This document shows, one piece after another, positions 1 to 9,204 of a stretch of DNA of 64,000 nucleotides; positions within the stretch are counted from its first letter, which is position 1; each line of letters starts with the position of its first letter. Source of the DNA: Sphingobium cloacae (lineage in GTDB: Bacteria > Pseudomonadota > Alphaproteobacteria > Sphingomonadales > Sphingomonadaceae). Under the pieces are notes generated by a model. That model saw nothing but the letters and a program-made list of their open reading frames with translations. It did no database searches and was not told the DNA's origin. Location of the stretch: NCBI RefSeq assembly GCF_002355855.1, contig NZ_AP017655.1:930001-994000 (forward strand), read 5' to 3'. Position numbers and translations under genes: made by a program.

Positions 1-300
1 TTTCATCGCCTTGAGCGTCACGGGTCGGGTCAGTTTTTCCTTCGGCGCGACATGGACCGCGACCCATTTTCCCGTTTCGTCCGTGCTGTCGGGCGCAGCT
101 TCTTCCACGATTTCCATCACGCCGACAGCCTCGACACCGATATTGCTGTGATAGAAAAGAGCGAGATCGCCCTTCTTCATCGCCATCATATGCAGCTTCG
201 CCGCATGATTGCGCACGCCATCCCATTCCGCCTTCCCCTTTTCGACAAGGTCGTCATAGGAAAAGACATCCGGTTCCGATTTCATCAGCCAGTAGTTCAT
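1..300 (-). CDS. EVE domain-containing protein (partial, C-terminus beyond the window)
   Basis: Reading leftwards from ATG at 300, the frame stays open to the window edge and gives 100 residues starting MNYWLMKSEPDVFSYDDL. This N-terminus, followed by WDGVRNHAAK and GDLALFYHS, is the signature of the EVE domain (PUA-like fold, thymocyte nuclear protein 1 family). EVE proteins are thought to bind modified bases in RNA or DNA, but the bacterial role is not settled. About 35-40 C-terminal residues of a typical EVE protein are missing here because of the edge. It faces away from the oxygenase gene at 371, with a 70 bp shared upstream region. Confidence 0.85.
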   Translation of the reverse strand, partial: MNYWLMKSEPDVFSYDDLVEKGKAEWDGVRNHAAKLHMMAMKKGDLALFYHSNIGVEAVGVMEIVEEAAPDSTDETGKWVAVHVAPKEKLTRPVTLKAMK

Positions 301-370
301 GCCTCCTCCTTGCATGAGCGGCAAAGCGCGATCAAGGACCGGATGACATTCGGCCAAACGAGGTGATCGC

Positions 371-1315
371 GTGACTCAATCCGTGCTGGATCAGATACCT
401 GTTCTTTCCATGACGGAACTGGACAGGGCGGATTTCGCCGCAGCGTTCGGCGCATCCTTCCGGCGTTTCGGCTTCGCGATGGTGCGCGATCACGGCATGG
501 ACCCGGCATTGATCGAAGAAGGCCTGGCACTGACGCGCCGCTTCTTCGCCCTGCCCGAAGCGGTGAAAACCCGTTATGATGCGCGCTCCAACAGCGGACA
601 GCGCGGCTATACCGCCTTCGGGCGGGAGATCGCAAAAGGCGGTCGTGAAAATGACCTCAAGGAGTTCTGGCACATCGGGCGGGACCTGTCAGCCAACGAT
701 CCGCTGGCCGGCACGATGCCGCCTAATGTCTGGCCGGAGGAATTGCCGGAGTTCAAACCCGTTTTCACCCGCCTTTTCGCTGCATTCGATCGGATCGGCG
801 CGGCGCTTCTATCGGCCATCGCCCTCCATCTGGGATTGGAGGCGGACTGGTTCGACGACCCCGCCCGCAATGGCAATTCCATCCTGCGCCTGCTTCATTA
901 TCCCCCGGTCTCTCCCGATGCCCCCGGCATCCGCGCAGGCTCGCATGAGGACATCAATCTCATCACCCTGCTGCTGGGCGCGGAGGAAGGCGGGCTGGAA
1001 CTCAAGGACCGCGGCGGCCATTGGTTGCCCGTGGTTCCGCCGCCCGGCGTGCTGGTCATCAATGTGGGGGACATGCTGCAAAGACTGACCAATCATGTCC
1101 TCCCTTCGACCAGCCACCGCGTGGTCAATCCGCCGCCGGAGCGGCGTGGCATTGCGCGCTATTCTATGCCCTTCTTCCTGCATCTGCGGCCTGATTTCGT
1201 CATCGACGCATTGCCGCAATGCGTGAGCGAAAATCATCCGCGCCGCGATCCGCCAATCAGCGCGAACGACTATCTGAAGGAACGGCTGGTCGAAATCGGC
1301 CTGATCGGGAAATAG
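371..1315 (+). CDS. isopenicillin N synthase-like 2-oxoglutarate/Fe(II) oxygenase
   Basis: Protein of 314 residues with the GTG start at 371 preceded by AGG at a suitable distance. The N-terminal part (RRFGFAMVRDHGM) is the DIOX_N domain and the C-terminal half is the 2OG-Fe(II) oxygenase jelly roll. The iron ligands are visible as H-x-D in SHEDINLITLL and the distal His in STSHRVV, and RYSMPFF supplies the R-x-S motif that holds the co-substrate. The family oxidises small molecules using iron and usually 2-oxoglutarate. The substrate cannot be told from sequence, and no biosynthetic cluster surrounds the gene. It converges on folB with an 8 bp gap. Confidence 0.85.
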   Translation: MTQSVLDQIPVLSMTELDRADFAAAFGASFRRFGFAMVRDHGMDPALIEEGLALTRRFFALPEAVKTRYDARSNSGQRGYTAFGREIAKGGRENDLKEFWHIGRDLSANDPLAGTMPPNVWPEELPEFKPVFTRLFAAFDRIGAALLSAIALHLGLEADWFDDPARNGNSILRLLHYPPVSPDAPGIRAGSHEDINLITLLLGAEEGGLELKDRGGHWLPVVPPPGVLVINVGDMLQRLTNHVLPSTSHRVVNPPPERRGIARYSMPFFLHLRPDFVIDALPQCVSENHPRRDPPISANDYLKERLVEIGLIGK

Positions 1316-1323
1316 CCAGGCGG

Positions 1324-1707
1324 TTATTTCCGGCTGCGTCCCAGGGTGATGCCGATCTCCTCGCCCCGTTCGCTCAGCGCCAGCTTCACGATCTTGACCT
1401 GCACATGGCTGACCTTGTCGTCCTGAAGGAAGATCGTGTCGATGATATGGTCGGCCACCGCTTCGATCAGGGTGAAATGCTGGCCTTCGGGCAGCGCCGA
1501 GGTCGCGGCATGCTTCAGGTCCATATAGTTTTTGGACCGCGAGAGCGGCGTGTCCGGCTCATAATGATCGGCCACCTTCAACTGTGCGCGAATGGAAATC
1601 CGCAAGGGCTGGGGAAGGTGTGTTTCTTCCGAATAGATGCCGGTCAGCACATCGACGTGCAGATTGTTGACCTCCAGCGTCAGAAAATCGTCAAATGGGG
1701 TGTCCAT
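1324..1707 (-). CDS. folB: dihydroneopterin aldolase
   Basis: Protein of 127 residues matching the FolB tunnelling fold. It starts with a short strand region (LEVNNLHVDVLTGIYSEE) and contains the central FTLIEAVADHI segment, where the family has its catalytic Glu and surrounding pocket. FolB converts dihydroneopterin to 6-hydroxymethyl-dihydropterin plus glycolaldehyde in folate synthesis. No other folate gene is adjacent. It is transcribed away from the GNAT gene at 1767 across a 59 bp gap and converges with the oxygenase. Length is normal for the family (about 120 residues). Confidence 0.88.
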   Translation of the reverse strand: MDTPFDDFLTLEVNNLHVDVLTGIYSEETHLPQPLRISIRAQLKVADHYEPDTPLSRSKNYMDLKHAATSALPEGQHFTLIEAVADHIIDTIFLQDDKVSHVQVKIVKLALSERGEEIGITLGRSRK

Positions 1708-1766
1708 AGCTCGCCATATCGGGCCATGGGGGCTGTTCCCTTGCGGCCAGTTTCTACTTTCAATTT

Positions 1767-2354
1767 ATGCCGCAGGCGCTAAAGCCCGCCGCTTCCGGCG
1801 CGGTCCATGCGCCATTGACGGCGGATCGGCAAGACGTGTCATCGATAGTGCCCCTGAATCTGGTGCCGGAAAGTGCGATAGAACAGCTGTTGGACGCCGC
1901 TTTCGGTACGGACCGGCATGGGCGCACCGCCTATATGATCCGCCATGGGATGCCTTGGCTGCCCGCCTTGTCCTTCGGCATGGTGGACGAGCATGGGGCG
2001 TTGGTCGGATCGCTGCAAAGCTGGCCTGTCGCTCTTACACGGGAAGATGGAACGCAGACGCCCCTCATCATGGTGGGGCCGGTCGCGGTGACGCCCACGC
2101 TCCAGCGGACCGGACATGGCCGCGTGATGATGGACGCGGTGGTCGCCGCCGCCCGCGCCCGCGCGACCGAACCGCTGGTGATGATCGGCGATCCGGAATA
2201 TTATGGGCGCTTCTGGGGCTTTTCCCATGAAGGAACAGGCGAATGGAACGCGCCTGGGCCTTTCGAACATCGGCGGTTGCTGGCACTGTCGGTGGATGGC
2301 CGGGCGATTGGCGGCAAGGGGATGCTGGGTCCGCGAGCGACGGTTTCGATCTGA
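1767..2354 (+). CDS. GNAT family N-acetyltransferase
   Basis: Protein of 195 residues. The acetyl-CoA binding region is seen around residues 105-125 as VGPVAVTPTLQRTGHGRVMMD (the Q/RxxGxG/A type turn), followed by the late helix EYYGRFWGFSHEG that is typical of the YhbS-like subfamily. The first 28 or so residues (proline and alanine rich) are not conserved-looking, so an internal GTG near 1839 is an alternative start. The acceptor substrate is unknown. It stands alone, transcribed away from folB. Confidence 0.78.
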   Translation: MPQALKPAASGAVHAPLTADRQDVSSIVPLNLVPESAIEQLLDAAFGTDRHGRTAYMIRHGMPWLPALSFGMVDEHGALVGSLQSWPVALTREDGTQTPLIMVGPVAVTPTLQRTGHGRVMMDAVVAAARARATEPLVMIGDPEYYGRFWGFSHEGTGEWNAPGPFEHRRLLALSVDGRAIGGKGMLGPRATVSI

Positions 2355-2667
2355 TTGTTCAGATAATATTTTTCCATTTTTTCCATTTACTTAATAGTAA
2401 TTCTGTTCATTTTGTTGGAACGATTGATTGGCGCGGGAAGCCATGCGTGGCGGTCTGTTTCAAGCGCGTTTCGGTCCGTTCGGCGCAAAAGGGGACATAG
2501 AGAATTCCTACCCGAAAATGGGAATCGCCCATGCTCCTGCGTGGGCGGCAGCACCTATCGAACGGTAGAAGGGCGGCTGGATGGACACACGCCGCCCGTA
2601 ATCCGTGCATCACCGACCCTGCATAATCCCCTTTGCCTTCGGGCGCGCCGCATCCTATCTCGGCGCC
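2355..2667. other. intergenic spacer with AT-rich block
   Basis: There is no convincing gene in these 313 bases. The first 70 bases after the GNAT stop (about 2355-2425) are strikingly AT-rich for this genome, with two consecutive T-tracts each followed by CCA. A small GCCCA/TGGGC hairpin lies near 2526-2545. The AT block probably holds promoter or UP-element DNA for the DUF1285 operon, or a terminator for the GNAT gene. No clear -35/-10 pair can be chosen by eye. Confidence 0.4.
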
Positions 2668-3234
2668 ATGCCGATGGAACCGCCGCCCGACCTTGCCACG
2701 CTTTCCCTGACCGACATCGCGCGCCTGCTCGCCGAAAAACGCCTGCCGCCGGTCGAGAAGTGGAATCCGGAGCATTGCGGCGACAGCGACATGCGGATCG
2801 CCCGCGACGGCACATGGTTCCATCAGGGCTCGCCCATCGGCCGGGAAGCCATGGTGCGGCTGTTCTCCACTATATTGCGACGCGAGCCGGACGGCTCCCA
2901 TGTCCTTGTCACGCCGGTCGAGAAGCTCTCCATCGCGGTGGAGGATGCCCCCTTCGTCGCGGTCGAGATGAAGAGCGAGGGCACAGGCCAGGATCGCGCC
3001 ATCGCCTTCCGCCTCAACACGGGCGACATCGTGGCGGCGGGACCGGACCATGCGTTGACCGTGCGGGACGGCGAAACCGGCCCCCATCCCTATCTGCACG
3101 TGCGCGGCGGCATGGAGGCGCTGGTCGCGCGCAGCGTCTATTATGAACTGGTCAACCTTGCCCTGGACGAAGGCGGCGAACGGGTGGGCCTCTGGAGCGG
3201 CGGGACTTTCTTCCCCCTGGACGGCGCGGCATGA
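2668..3234 (+). CDS. DUF1285 domain-containing protein
   Basis: Protein of 188 residues from ATG 2668. The GTG at 2605 would add 21 residues that do not look conserved. The core (PPVEKWNPEHCGDSDMRIARDGTW, then FHQGSPIGREAMVRLFS and DGSHVLVTPVEKLSI) is the DUF1285 signature, a family found mostly in alphaproteobacteria and of unknown function. The stop overlaps the next start as ATGA at 3231, so it is translationally coupled to the CoA pyrophosphatase and then cca. This three-gene order is common in alphaproteobacteria and may tie the protein to RNA or coenzyme housekeeping, which is inference only. Confidence 0.85.
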   Translation: MPMEPPPDLATLSLTDIARLLAEKRLPPVEKWNPEHCGDSDMRIARDGTWFHQGSPIGREAMVRLFSTILRREPDGSHVLVTPVEKLSIAVEDAPFVAVEMKSEGTGQDRAIAFRLNTGDIVAAGPDHALTVRDGETGPHPYLHVRGGMEALVARSVYYELVNLALDEGGERVGLWSGGTFFPLDGAA

Positions 3235-3842
3235 GGCTGGCCGAGCAACTGCGCGCCGCGCTGACCGAGGGACATAGGGAAGGCGATGCACTCCTCTCCT
3301 CCGACACGCGCGATCCGCGCATCGATGGCGAAATGGTGCTGGCCCCCGCCGCCGTGCTCGTGGCGATCACCGAGCGGCCGGAACCCGGCCTGATCCTGAC
3401 GCAAAGATCTTCCTCCCTCCGCAAACATGCGGGCCAGGTCGCCTTTCCCGGCGGCCGGGTGGATGACAGCGATCCCGACGAAATCGCCGGCGCCCTCCGG
3501 GAAGCGCGGGAAGAGATCGGCCTGCCCCCCGACCAGGTCCAGATCATCGGCGTGTCCGACCGCTATCATACCTTCACCGGCTTCGACATCGTGCCGGTGC
3601 TGGGCGTCATCCCCCCGGACTTTCCTTTCGTTCCCCAGCAAAGCGAAGTGGATGACCTGTTCGAGCTTCCCCTCGCCTTCGCGCTCGACCCGGCAAACCG
3701 GATCAGGAGATCGATGGAATTCCAAGGTATTGAACGGCATTATTACGAAATATTCTGGCAAGATCGGCGTATCTGGGGAGTGACCGCCGCGATCCTCGCC
3801 AATCTTTCGCGCAGGCTGGGCTATGATCCTGTCACTGCCTGA
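3231..3842 (+). CDS. CoA pyrophosphatase (NUDIX hydrolase, NudL type)
   Basis: Protein of 203 residues with a NUDIX box at about residues 75-100, ending in REAREEIGL. The preceding FPGGRVDDSD and the upstream LTQRSSSLRKHAGQVAFPGG are the extra motif typical of coenzyme A pyrophosphatases, which split CoA into phosphopantetheine and 3',5'-ADP. The start overlaps the DUF1285 stop (ATGA), and the 3' end overlaps the cca start by 20 bases, so the three genes form a tight operon. Specificity for CoA rather than another nucleotide is inferred from the motif. Confidence 0.87.
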   Translation: MRLAEQLRAALTEGHREGDALLSSDTRDPRIDGEMVLAPAAVLVAITERPEPGLILTQRSSSLRKHAGQVAFPGGRVDDSDPDEIAGALREAREEIGLPPDQVQIIGVSDRYHTFTGFDIVPVLGVIPPDFPFVPQQSEVDDLFELPLAFALDPANRIRRSMEFQGIERHYYEIFWQDRRIWGVTAAILANLSRRLGYDPVTA

Positions 3843-5034
3843 CGCTTCCTGGCGTCATCGCGCGGGCCTTGAGAGCCTGCTTTCCGCGCTGGAAGCGGAT
3901 CGGGGCCATGCGCGCTTCGTCGGCGGCATGGTGCGCGACAGCCTGCTGGGCCTGCCGGTCAACGATCTGGACATCGCCACCACGCTGACGCCACGGCAGG
4001 TCATCGAACGGCTGAACGGGGCGGGAATCAAGGCGGTGCCGACCGGAATCGATCATGGCACGGTGACGGCGGTAACGGCGGGAGGCCCGGTCGAGATCAC
4101 GACCCTGCGCCATGACGTCAGCACGGACGGCCGCCGCGCCACCATCGCCTATACGACCGATTGGCGCGAAGACGCGGCCCGGCGCGACTTCACGATCAAC
4201 GCCCTGTATGCCGATCCGCTGACCGGCGAGATCAGCGACTATTTCAACGGGATCGGCGATCTGGAAACGCGGCGAGTGCGCTTCATCGGCGACGCTTCGG
4301 CGCGCATCGCGGAGGATCACCTGCGCATCCTGCGCTATTTCCGTTTCCTCGCCCGCTTCGGTCATGACGAGCCGGATACCGAAGCCTATGCCGCGTGCAT
4401 GGCGGCCGCAAACAGCCTGATGGCGCTGTCCCGCGAACGCATCGCCGACGAGTTTCTGAAGCTGCTGGCCGTCACCGCCCCCGTTGCCGCCCTGCGCCTG
4501 ATGGTGGACGGCGGGATATTGCGCCCGGTGCTGCCGGAAATAGACGTGGCGGGCATCGAGCGGCTTGCGCGGCTTGTCGAACGGGAAGCGGCCTGCGCAG
4601 CGCAGCCCGCGCCGCTGCGCCGTATGGCCGCCCTGCTCCCCCCCGATGCACAGGCGGCGGATGCGGCAGGCGCGCGGCTCAAGCTCTCCAACAAGGCCCG
4701 CAAGCGGCTGGTCGCGGCGCTGGAAGTCATGCCGCCGGACCTGCCGCCCCGTACGCTTGCCTGGAGGATAGGCGTGGAAGGCGCGGTCGACCGCATCCTG
4801 CTCGATCCGTCCGCGCCGCTCGCGTCCCTGACCGAAATCGAGGAATGGACGCCGCCCAGGCTACCCATCGGCGGCGGAGCGCTGATCGCGCGGGGCCTCA
4901 CGCCCGGCCCCGACGTGGCGAAGGCTCTTCATGAAGTACAGGAAATCTGGGTGGCGGAGGGCTTTCCCGACGCCGCTCGCGTCGCGCAGATCGCGGATCA
5001 GACCGTTTCGAAGTTCCAGCGAGCGCGCCAGTAA
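3823..5034 (+). CDS. cca: CCA tRNA nucleotidyltransferase
   Basis: Protein of 403 residues of the class II nucleotidyltransferase fold. It has the GG-x3-R and D-x-D catalytic motif in GGMVRDSLLGLPVNDLDIA, then RRDFTINALYAD and EDHLRILRYFRFLARFG, which are the base-selecting and neck motifs. The enzyme adds or repairs the 3' CCA of tRNA. The C-terminal domain is divergent, as in many alphaproteobacterial members. The start lies inside the CoA pyrophosphatase gene (20-base overlap), and the 3' end overlaps the convergent GGDEF/EAL gene by 37 bases. Confidence 0.9.
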   Translation: MILSLPDASWRHRAGLESLLSALEADRGHARFVGGMVRDSLLGLPVNDLDIATTLTPRQVIERLNGAGIKAVPTGIDHGTVTAVTAGGPVEITTLRHDVSTDGRRATIAYTTDWREDAARRDFTINALYADPLTGEISDYFNGIGDLETRRVRFIGDASARIAEDHLRILRYFRFLARFGHDEPDTEAYAACMAAANSLMALSRERIADEFLKLLAVTAPVAALRLMVDGGILRPVLPEIDVAGIERLARLVEREAACAAQPAPLRRMAALLPPDAQAADAAGARLKLSNKARKRLVAALEVMPPDLPPRTLAWRIGVEGAVDRILLDPSAPLASLTEIEEWTPPRLPIGGGALIARGLTPGPDVAKALHEVQEIWVAEGFPDAARVAQIADQTVSKFQRARQ

Positions 5035-6731
5035 TCGAACGCGTCCATTTCGTTCATCGGTTTGGCGAAATAATAGCCCTGCCCCTGCCAGCAGCCCATG
5101 CGTTGCAGTTCCAGCGCCAGTTCCTGCGTTTCGATGCCCTCGGCCGTCACATGCAGCCCGAGCGATTCCGCCAGCGACAGGATCGTCCGCACGATCACCG
5201 TCTTGTCGCGGTCCTCCAGCATGGAAAAGACGAAGCTGCGGTCGATCTTCAGGATGTCGATGGGCAGGCTGTGCAGGCTGGCGAGGTTGGAATAGCCGGT
5301 GCCGAAATCGTCCATCGCGACCGACATCTGCAAATCCTTGAGCGCGACGAGCAGCTTGCGTGCCTTGTCCGGATCGGCCACGATCGCGCTTTCGGTGATT
5401 TCGGCCGTGAGGCGGTTGCCCGCAATGCCTGAATAGCGAAGCGCCTCTTCGAACATGGAAGCCACATCGTCGCGGGCCATATGGATCGGCGACAGGTTCA
5501 CGTTCACGCCCACCGGCAAGGGCTCGCCGAATTTGGCGTCCCAGCGGCTGAGCGCCTGCGTTGCTTCATAGGTCGCCCAACGCCCCAGAGGCGCGATCAG
5601 GCCGCTTTCTTCCGCCACGGCGATGAATTCGACCGGAGAGACATGGCCCAGTTCCGGGTCATGCCAGCGCGCCAGGGCTTCAAAGCCGGTGATCTCCCCC
5701 GTCTGCAAATGGATGAGAGGCTGGAACGCCAAGGTCAGGCCGCCGTGCGCCAGCGCTTCGCGCAGCTTGCTTTCCAGCGTGAACCGCCGTTGCGCTTCCT
5801 TGAGTACGCCGTTGCGATAGATTTCCACCTTGCCGCTGGCCTTGGCGATCTTGACCGCGGCCTGCGCCTTGCGGATCACATCGTCGGGATCCTCCTCAAG
5901 GTTCGCTGAAATCGCGCATCCTACCGCGCAATCCACGCGGATATGCAGCCCACTCAGGCGGATGGGGGCGCTCAGCGCATCGTTGATCCTCTCAACGATA
6001 TGAAGAGCGTCTGACAAACCATTGTTAAGGCGCGCGAATATCGCAAAGTCATTACCGCCGATACGCGCCAGCACATCGCCCTGGCGCAGGCAGGATTTGA
6101 ACCGCTTCGCCACGGTGATGAGCAGTTCATCGCCCGCCATCGGCCCCAGCGATTCATTGACGCGGCTGAATCGGCTGAGATCGATCGCTATGATGCCGAA
6201 CTGCGCATTTTCGGGCCAGGTGGAATGACCGATGCGATCCTCGATTTCCTCGCTGAAACCGGCCCGGTTCGGCAGCGCGGTCAATCCGTCGGACAGCAAT
6301 TCCCGGCGCAGGCTCTTTTCCACGCTGCGTTCCCGCGTGCAATCGAGCGCGGTGAAGAGATATTGCTCAACCCCGTCTTCCTGGGACGGCAGGCGCCCGA
6401 TCATGCATATGAAATGTTCCGAACCCAATGGTCCGTCGCGCCCCATCTCGAAACTGCCCCGGTCGCGCTTCGAGGCGATCAGTTGCAGGATTTTCTTGCT
6501 CCATTCGCCCGTGGCCTTCTTGCCCTTGCCGTCCTTCGGGGTCGATGAGGGGAAGGTCTCCGCGAAAGCCCTGTTCGTGCGGACCACCATCAACTGGCCG
6601 TCGGCATAGGTCAGGATAGCGGCATATTGGCCGATCGCCGCCAGCCAATCGTCCGTGTCGATCGGCGACGCCTCAGGCACGCGCGCAGGCGCGTCCTCGG
6701 TCTCGTCTGAAAGGCCGCTTCGAACCGACAT
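4998..6731 (-). CDS. PAS-GGDEF-EAL protein, probable c-di-GMP phosphodiesterase
   Basis: Protein of 577 residues with an N-terminal PAS-like region (about 28-135), a GGDEF domain (about 140-305) and an EAL domain (about 320-565). The GGDEF signature is altered to GGNDF at 225-229, so cyclase activity is doubtful. The EAL domain looks complete: EAL at 351, NVNLSP, ExTE in AEITES, DDFGTG at 474-479, the ILKIDRSFV lysine and AEGIE. The likely role is hydrolysis of c-di-GMP, with the degenerate GGDEF possibly sensing GTP. There are no transmembrane segments, so it is cytoplasmic. Its 3' end overlaps cca by 37 bases. Confidence 0.9.
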   Translation of the reverse strand: MSVRSGLSDETEDAPARVPEASPIDTDDWLAAIGQYAAILTYADGQLMVVRTNRAFAETFPSSTPKDGKGKKATGEWSKKILQLIASKRDRGSFEMGRDGPLGSEHFICMIGRLPSQEDGVEQYLFTALDCTRERSVEKSLRRELLSDGLTALPNRAGFSEEIEDRIGHSTWPENAQFGIIAIDLSRFSRVNESLGPMAGDELLITVAKRFKSCLRQGDVLARIGGNDFAIFARLNNGLSDALHIVERINDALSAPIRLSGLHIRVDCAVGCAISANLEEDPDDVIRKAQAAVKIAKASGKVEIYRNGVLKEAQRRFTLESKLREALAHGGLTLAFQPLIHLQTGEITGFEALARWHDPELGHVSPVEFIAVAEESGLIAPLGRWATYEATQALSRWDAKFGEPLPVGVNVNLSPIHMARDDVASMFEEALRYSGIAGNRLTAEITESAIVADPDKARKLLVALKDLQMSVAMDDFGTGYSNLASLHSLPIDILKIDRSFVFSMLEDRDKTVIVRTILSLAESLGLHVTAEGIETQELALELQRMGCWQGQGYYFAKPMNEMDAFDYWRARWNFETV

Positions 6732-6787
6732 GGTTCCGGAGTAAAACGAAAGGGTAAATTTTCCGGAAACATGCTTAGCTTTTCATA

Positions 6788-9076
6788 TCAAAACCGATTG
6801 TCACGCGGGAAGCCCGTAGGCGGCATCCGTCCCGCCGCTCCGCGGGCCACGCGCCATGGCGTCATGTCCGCTTCCGTGCGGGTGCGGCCGGTTTCCCCGC
6901 CCATCGTCCAGCTCAGGCCATCGGCGAAGCGGAAGGCGATGGCGTCGGACAATCCGCCGTCGCGATACCGTTGCATCTGGACGCCCTGCCCACGCGCCAT
7001 GCGCGGCATTTCGGTCAGCGAATAGACCAGCAGCTTGCGGTTTTCCCCCACCACCGCGACGCTGTCCGCTTCCGGCGCGATGGGGCGCACGACCGCCAGC
7101 TTCGCCCCGGCGCGGACGTTCACCACCTGCTTGCCCTTGCGCGTTTCCGCGATCACATCGCCCATGGCCGCGACGAAGCCGCGCCCGTCCGACGCCGCCA
7201 GCAGCAATTCGCCGCCAGACCGCGCGGGCAGCAGGGCGACGATGCCGCCTTCATTGTCCATGTCCACCATCATCCGCACCGGATCGCCGAAACCGCGCCC
7301 GCCCGGCAGCTTGTCCGCGCCCAGCGTATAGATCCGGCCCGTCTCGGTCGCCAGCAGCAGCTTGTCGGTCGTCTGCGCGTGGAAGGCGATCATCGGACCA
7401 TCGCCTTCCTTGAACTTCAGCGTGTCGGCGGAGGCCAGGTCGCGATGCCCGCTCATCGCCCTGATCCAGCCGCGTTCGGACAGGATCACGGTGATCGGCT
7501 CCTTCTCGATCATCGCCTCCAGCGGGATTTCGCGCGCGGGCGCCGCTTCCTCGACCAGGCTGCGGCGGCGGCCGATGTCGCTGTCGGGCGAATAGCGTTT
7601 GCGCAGGTCCGCGAGGTCCTTCTTGAGCCGCGTCCGTTGCCGCGCCGGGCTTTCGACCAGCTTGGTGAGTTCGTCCCGCTCCTTCAGCAATGCCGAATGC
7701 TCGCGGCGCAGCTCCATCTCCTCCAGCTTGCGCAGGGAGCGCAGCCGCATGTTGAGGATCGCCTCGGCCTGCCGGTCGGTGAGCTGGAATTCCTCCATCA
7801 TCACCGCCTTGGGTTCATCCTCGGTGCGGATGATCTCGATCACCCGGTCGAGATTGAGGTAGGCGATGATGTAACCGTCCAGCAGTTCGAGCCGGGCCGC
7901 GATCTTGTCCAGCCGGTGCTTCGCGCGCTTCACCAGCACGTCGATCTGGTGCCGCAGCCATTCGACCAGCACCTCGCGCAGGCCCATGACGCGCGGCGTC
8001 CGGCTGGCGTCCAGCACGTTGAGGTTGAGGCTGAAGCGGTTTTCAAGGTCGGTGAGGCGGAACAGGCTGTCCATCAGCACGTCGGGATCGACGGTCCGCG
8101 CGCGCGGTTCGATGACGATGCGGATTTCCGCGTCGCTCTCATCCCGCACATCGGCCAGGATCGGCAGCTTCCTGTCGTTGATGAGCGCGGCGATCTGCTC
8201 GATCAGCTTGGATTTCTGCACCTGGAAGGGGATTTGGGACACGACCGCGACCCATGTGCCGCGCCCGCCTTCCTCCTTGTGCCAGCGCGCCCGCGTGCGG
8301 AACGCCCCGCGCCCGGTCGCATAAGCCTCCGATATGATGGAGGGGCTGTCGACCAGCACGCCGCCGGTCGGGAAGTCCGGCCCCTTCACGATCTCCATCA
8401 GCGCCGCATGGTCCGCTTCGGGATTGTCGATCAGCAAGGTCGCCGCGTCGATCAGTTCCGCGACATTATGCGGCGGGATGCTGGTCGCCATGCCGACCGC
8501 GATGCCGCTGGCGCCATTGGCCAGCAGGTTGGGGAAGAGGCCGGGAAAGACCTCCGGCTCCTCATCCTCGCCATTATAAGTGGGGCGGAATTCGACCGTG
8601 CCTTCGTCAAGGCCCGCCATCAGGTCCGCCGCCGCCTGCGTCAGCCGCGCCTCGGTATAGCGCATCGCCGCCGCATTATCGCCGTCGATATTGCCGAAAT
8701 TCCCCTGCCCGTCGACGAGCGGCGTCCGCAGTGAGAAATCCTGCGCCAGACGCACCATGGCGTCATAGACGGACGCATCGCCATGCGGGTGGTATTTGCC
8801 GATCACGTCGCCCACGACGCGCGCGCATTTCTTGTAAGCGGTGGTATTGCGCGCCGGATTGGCGACGAGCACGTCGGGCGAGGCGCCCGAAGGTTCCATG
8901 CGCAGCAGCCGCATCGCCCAGAGCAGTCGCCGGTGCACCGGCTTCAATCCGTCGCGCAGGTCCGGCAGCGACCGCGCCGTGATGGTGGAGAGCGCATAAA
9001 CCAGATAGCGCTGCGACAGCGCATCGTCGAAAGGATGGTCCTTGATGGCGTCGAACGGATCGCGAAAGTCAGTCAT
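6788..9076 (-). CDS. parC: DNA topoisomerase IV subunit A
   Basis: Protein of 762 residues from ATG 9076 ([20 protein letters not shown]). An upstream in-frame extension overlaps otsB antisense and is not credible. The breakage-reunion domain shows [19 protein letters not shown] and the catalytic tyrosine in [11 protein letters not shown]. The C-terminal half carries degenerate beta-pinwheel blades (for example [20 protein letters not shown]). It decatenates daughter chromosomes together with ParE, which is not in the window. The position equivalent to E. coli ParC Ser80 is Ala and that of Glu84 is Asp. It is divergent from otsB, with about 128 bp between starts. Confidence 0.93.
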   Translation of the reverse strand: MTDFRDPFDAIKDHPFDDALSQRYLVYALSTITARSLPDLRDGLKPVHRRLLWAMRLLRMEPSGASPDVLVANPARNTTAYKKCARVVGDVIGKYHPHGDASVYDAMVRLAQDFSLRTPLVDGQGNFGNIDGDNAAAMRYTEARLTQAAADLMAGLDEGTVEFRPTYNGEDEEPEVFPGLFPNLLANGASGIAVGMATSIPPHNVAELIDAATLLIDNPEADHAALMEIVKGPDFPTGGVLVDSPSIISEAYATGRGAFRTRARWHKEEGGRGTWVAVVSQIPFQVQKSKLIEQIAALINDRKLPILADVRDESDAEIRIVIEPRARTVDPDVLMDSLFRLTDLENRFSLNLNVLDASRTPRVMGLREVLVEWLRHQIDVLVKRAKHRLDKIAARLELLDGYIIAYLNLDRVIEIIRTEDEPKAVMMEEFQLTDRQAEAILNMRLRSLRKLEEMELRREHSALLKERDELTKLVESPARQRTRLKKDLADLRKRYSPDSDIGRRRSLVEEAAPAREIPLEAMIEKEPITVILSERGWIRAMSGHRDLASADTLKFKEGDGPMIAFHAQTTDKLLLATETGRIYTLGADKLPGGRGFGDPVRMMVDMDNEGGIVALLPARSGGELLLAASDGRGFVAAMGDVIAETRKGKQVVNVRAGAKLAVVRPIAPEADSVAVVGENRKLLVYSLTEMPRMARGQGVQMQRYRDGGLSDAIAFRFADGLSWTMGGETGRTRTEADMTPWRVARGAAGRMPPTGFPRDNRF

Positions 9077-9204
9077 CGCGAAGCCGAATAGCAAGCCGCA
9101 AGTCGATGGGGAACGCTTTTTCCCATGCCGCGCCAACAAGAAAATTGTGCAAGTGCAGCAAAAAGAGGCTTGCGAAATCCGGACGCCGCGCCAATTTTCG
9201 GGCC

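Noticed and set aside
6971..8734. Long plus-strand open frame opposite parC
   Set aside because: Same antisense GC-bias effect. parC is well conserved across the whole stretch.
9099..9123. GGAAC upstream of otsB as a stress promoter
   Set aside because: The matching -10 position reads CGCC and not CGTT at either spacing, so trehalose genes were not assigned to EcfG.
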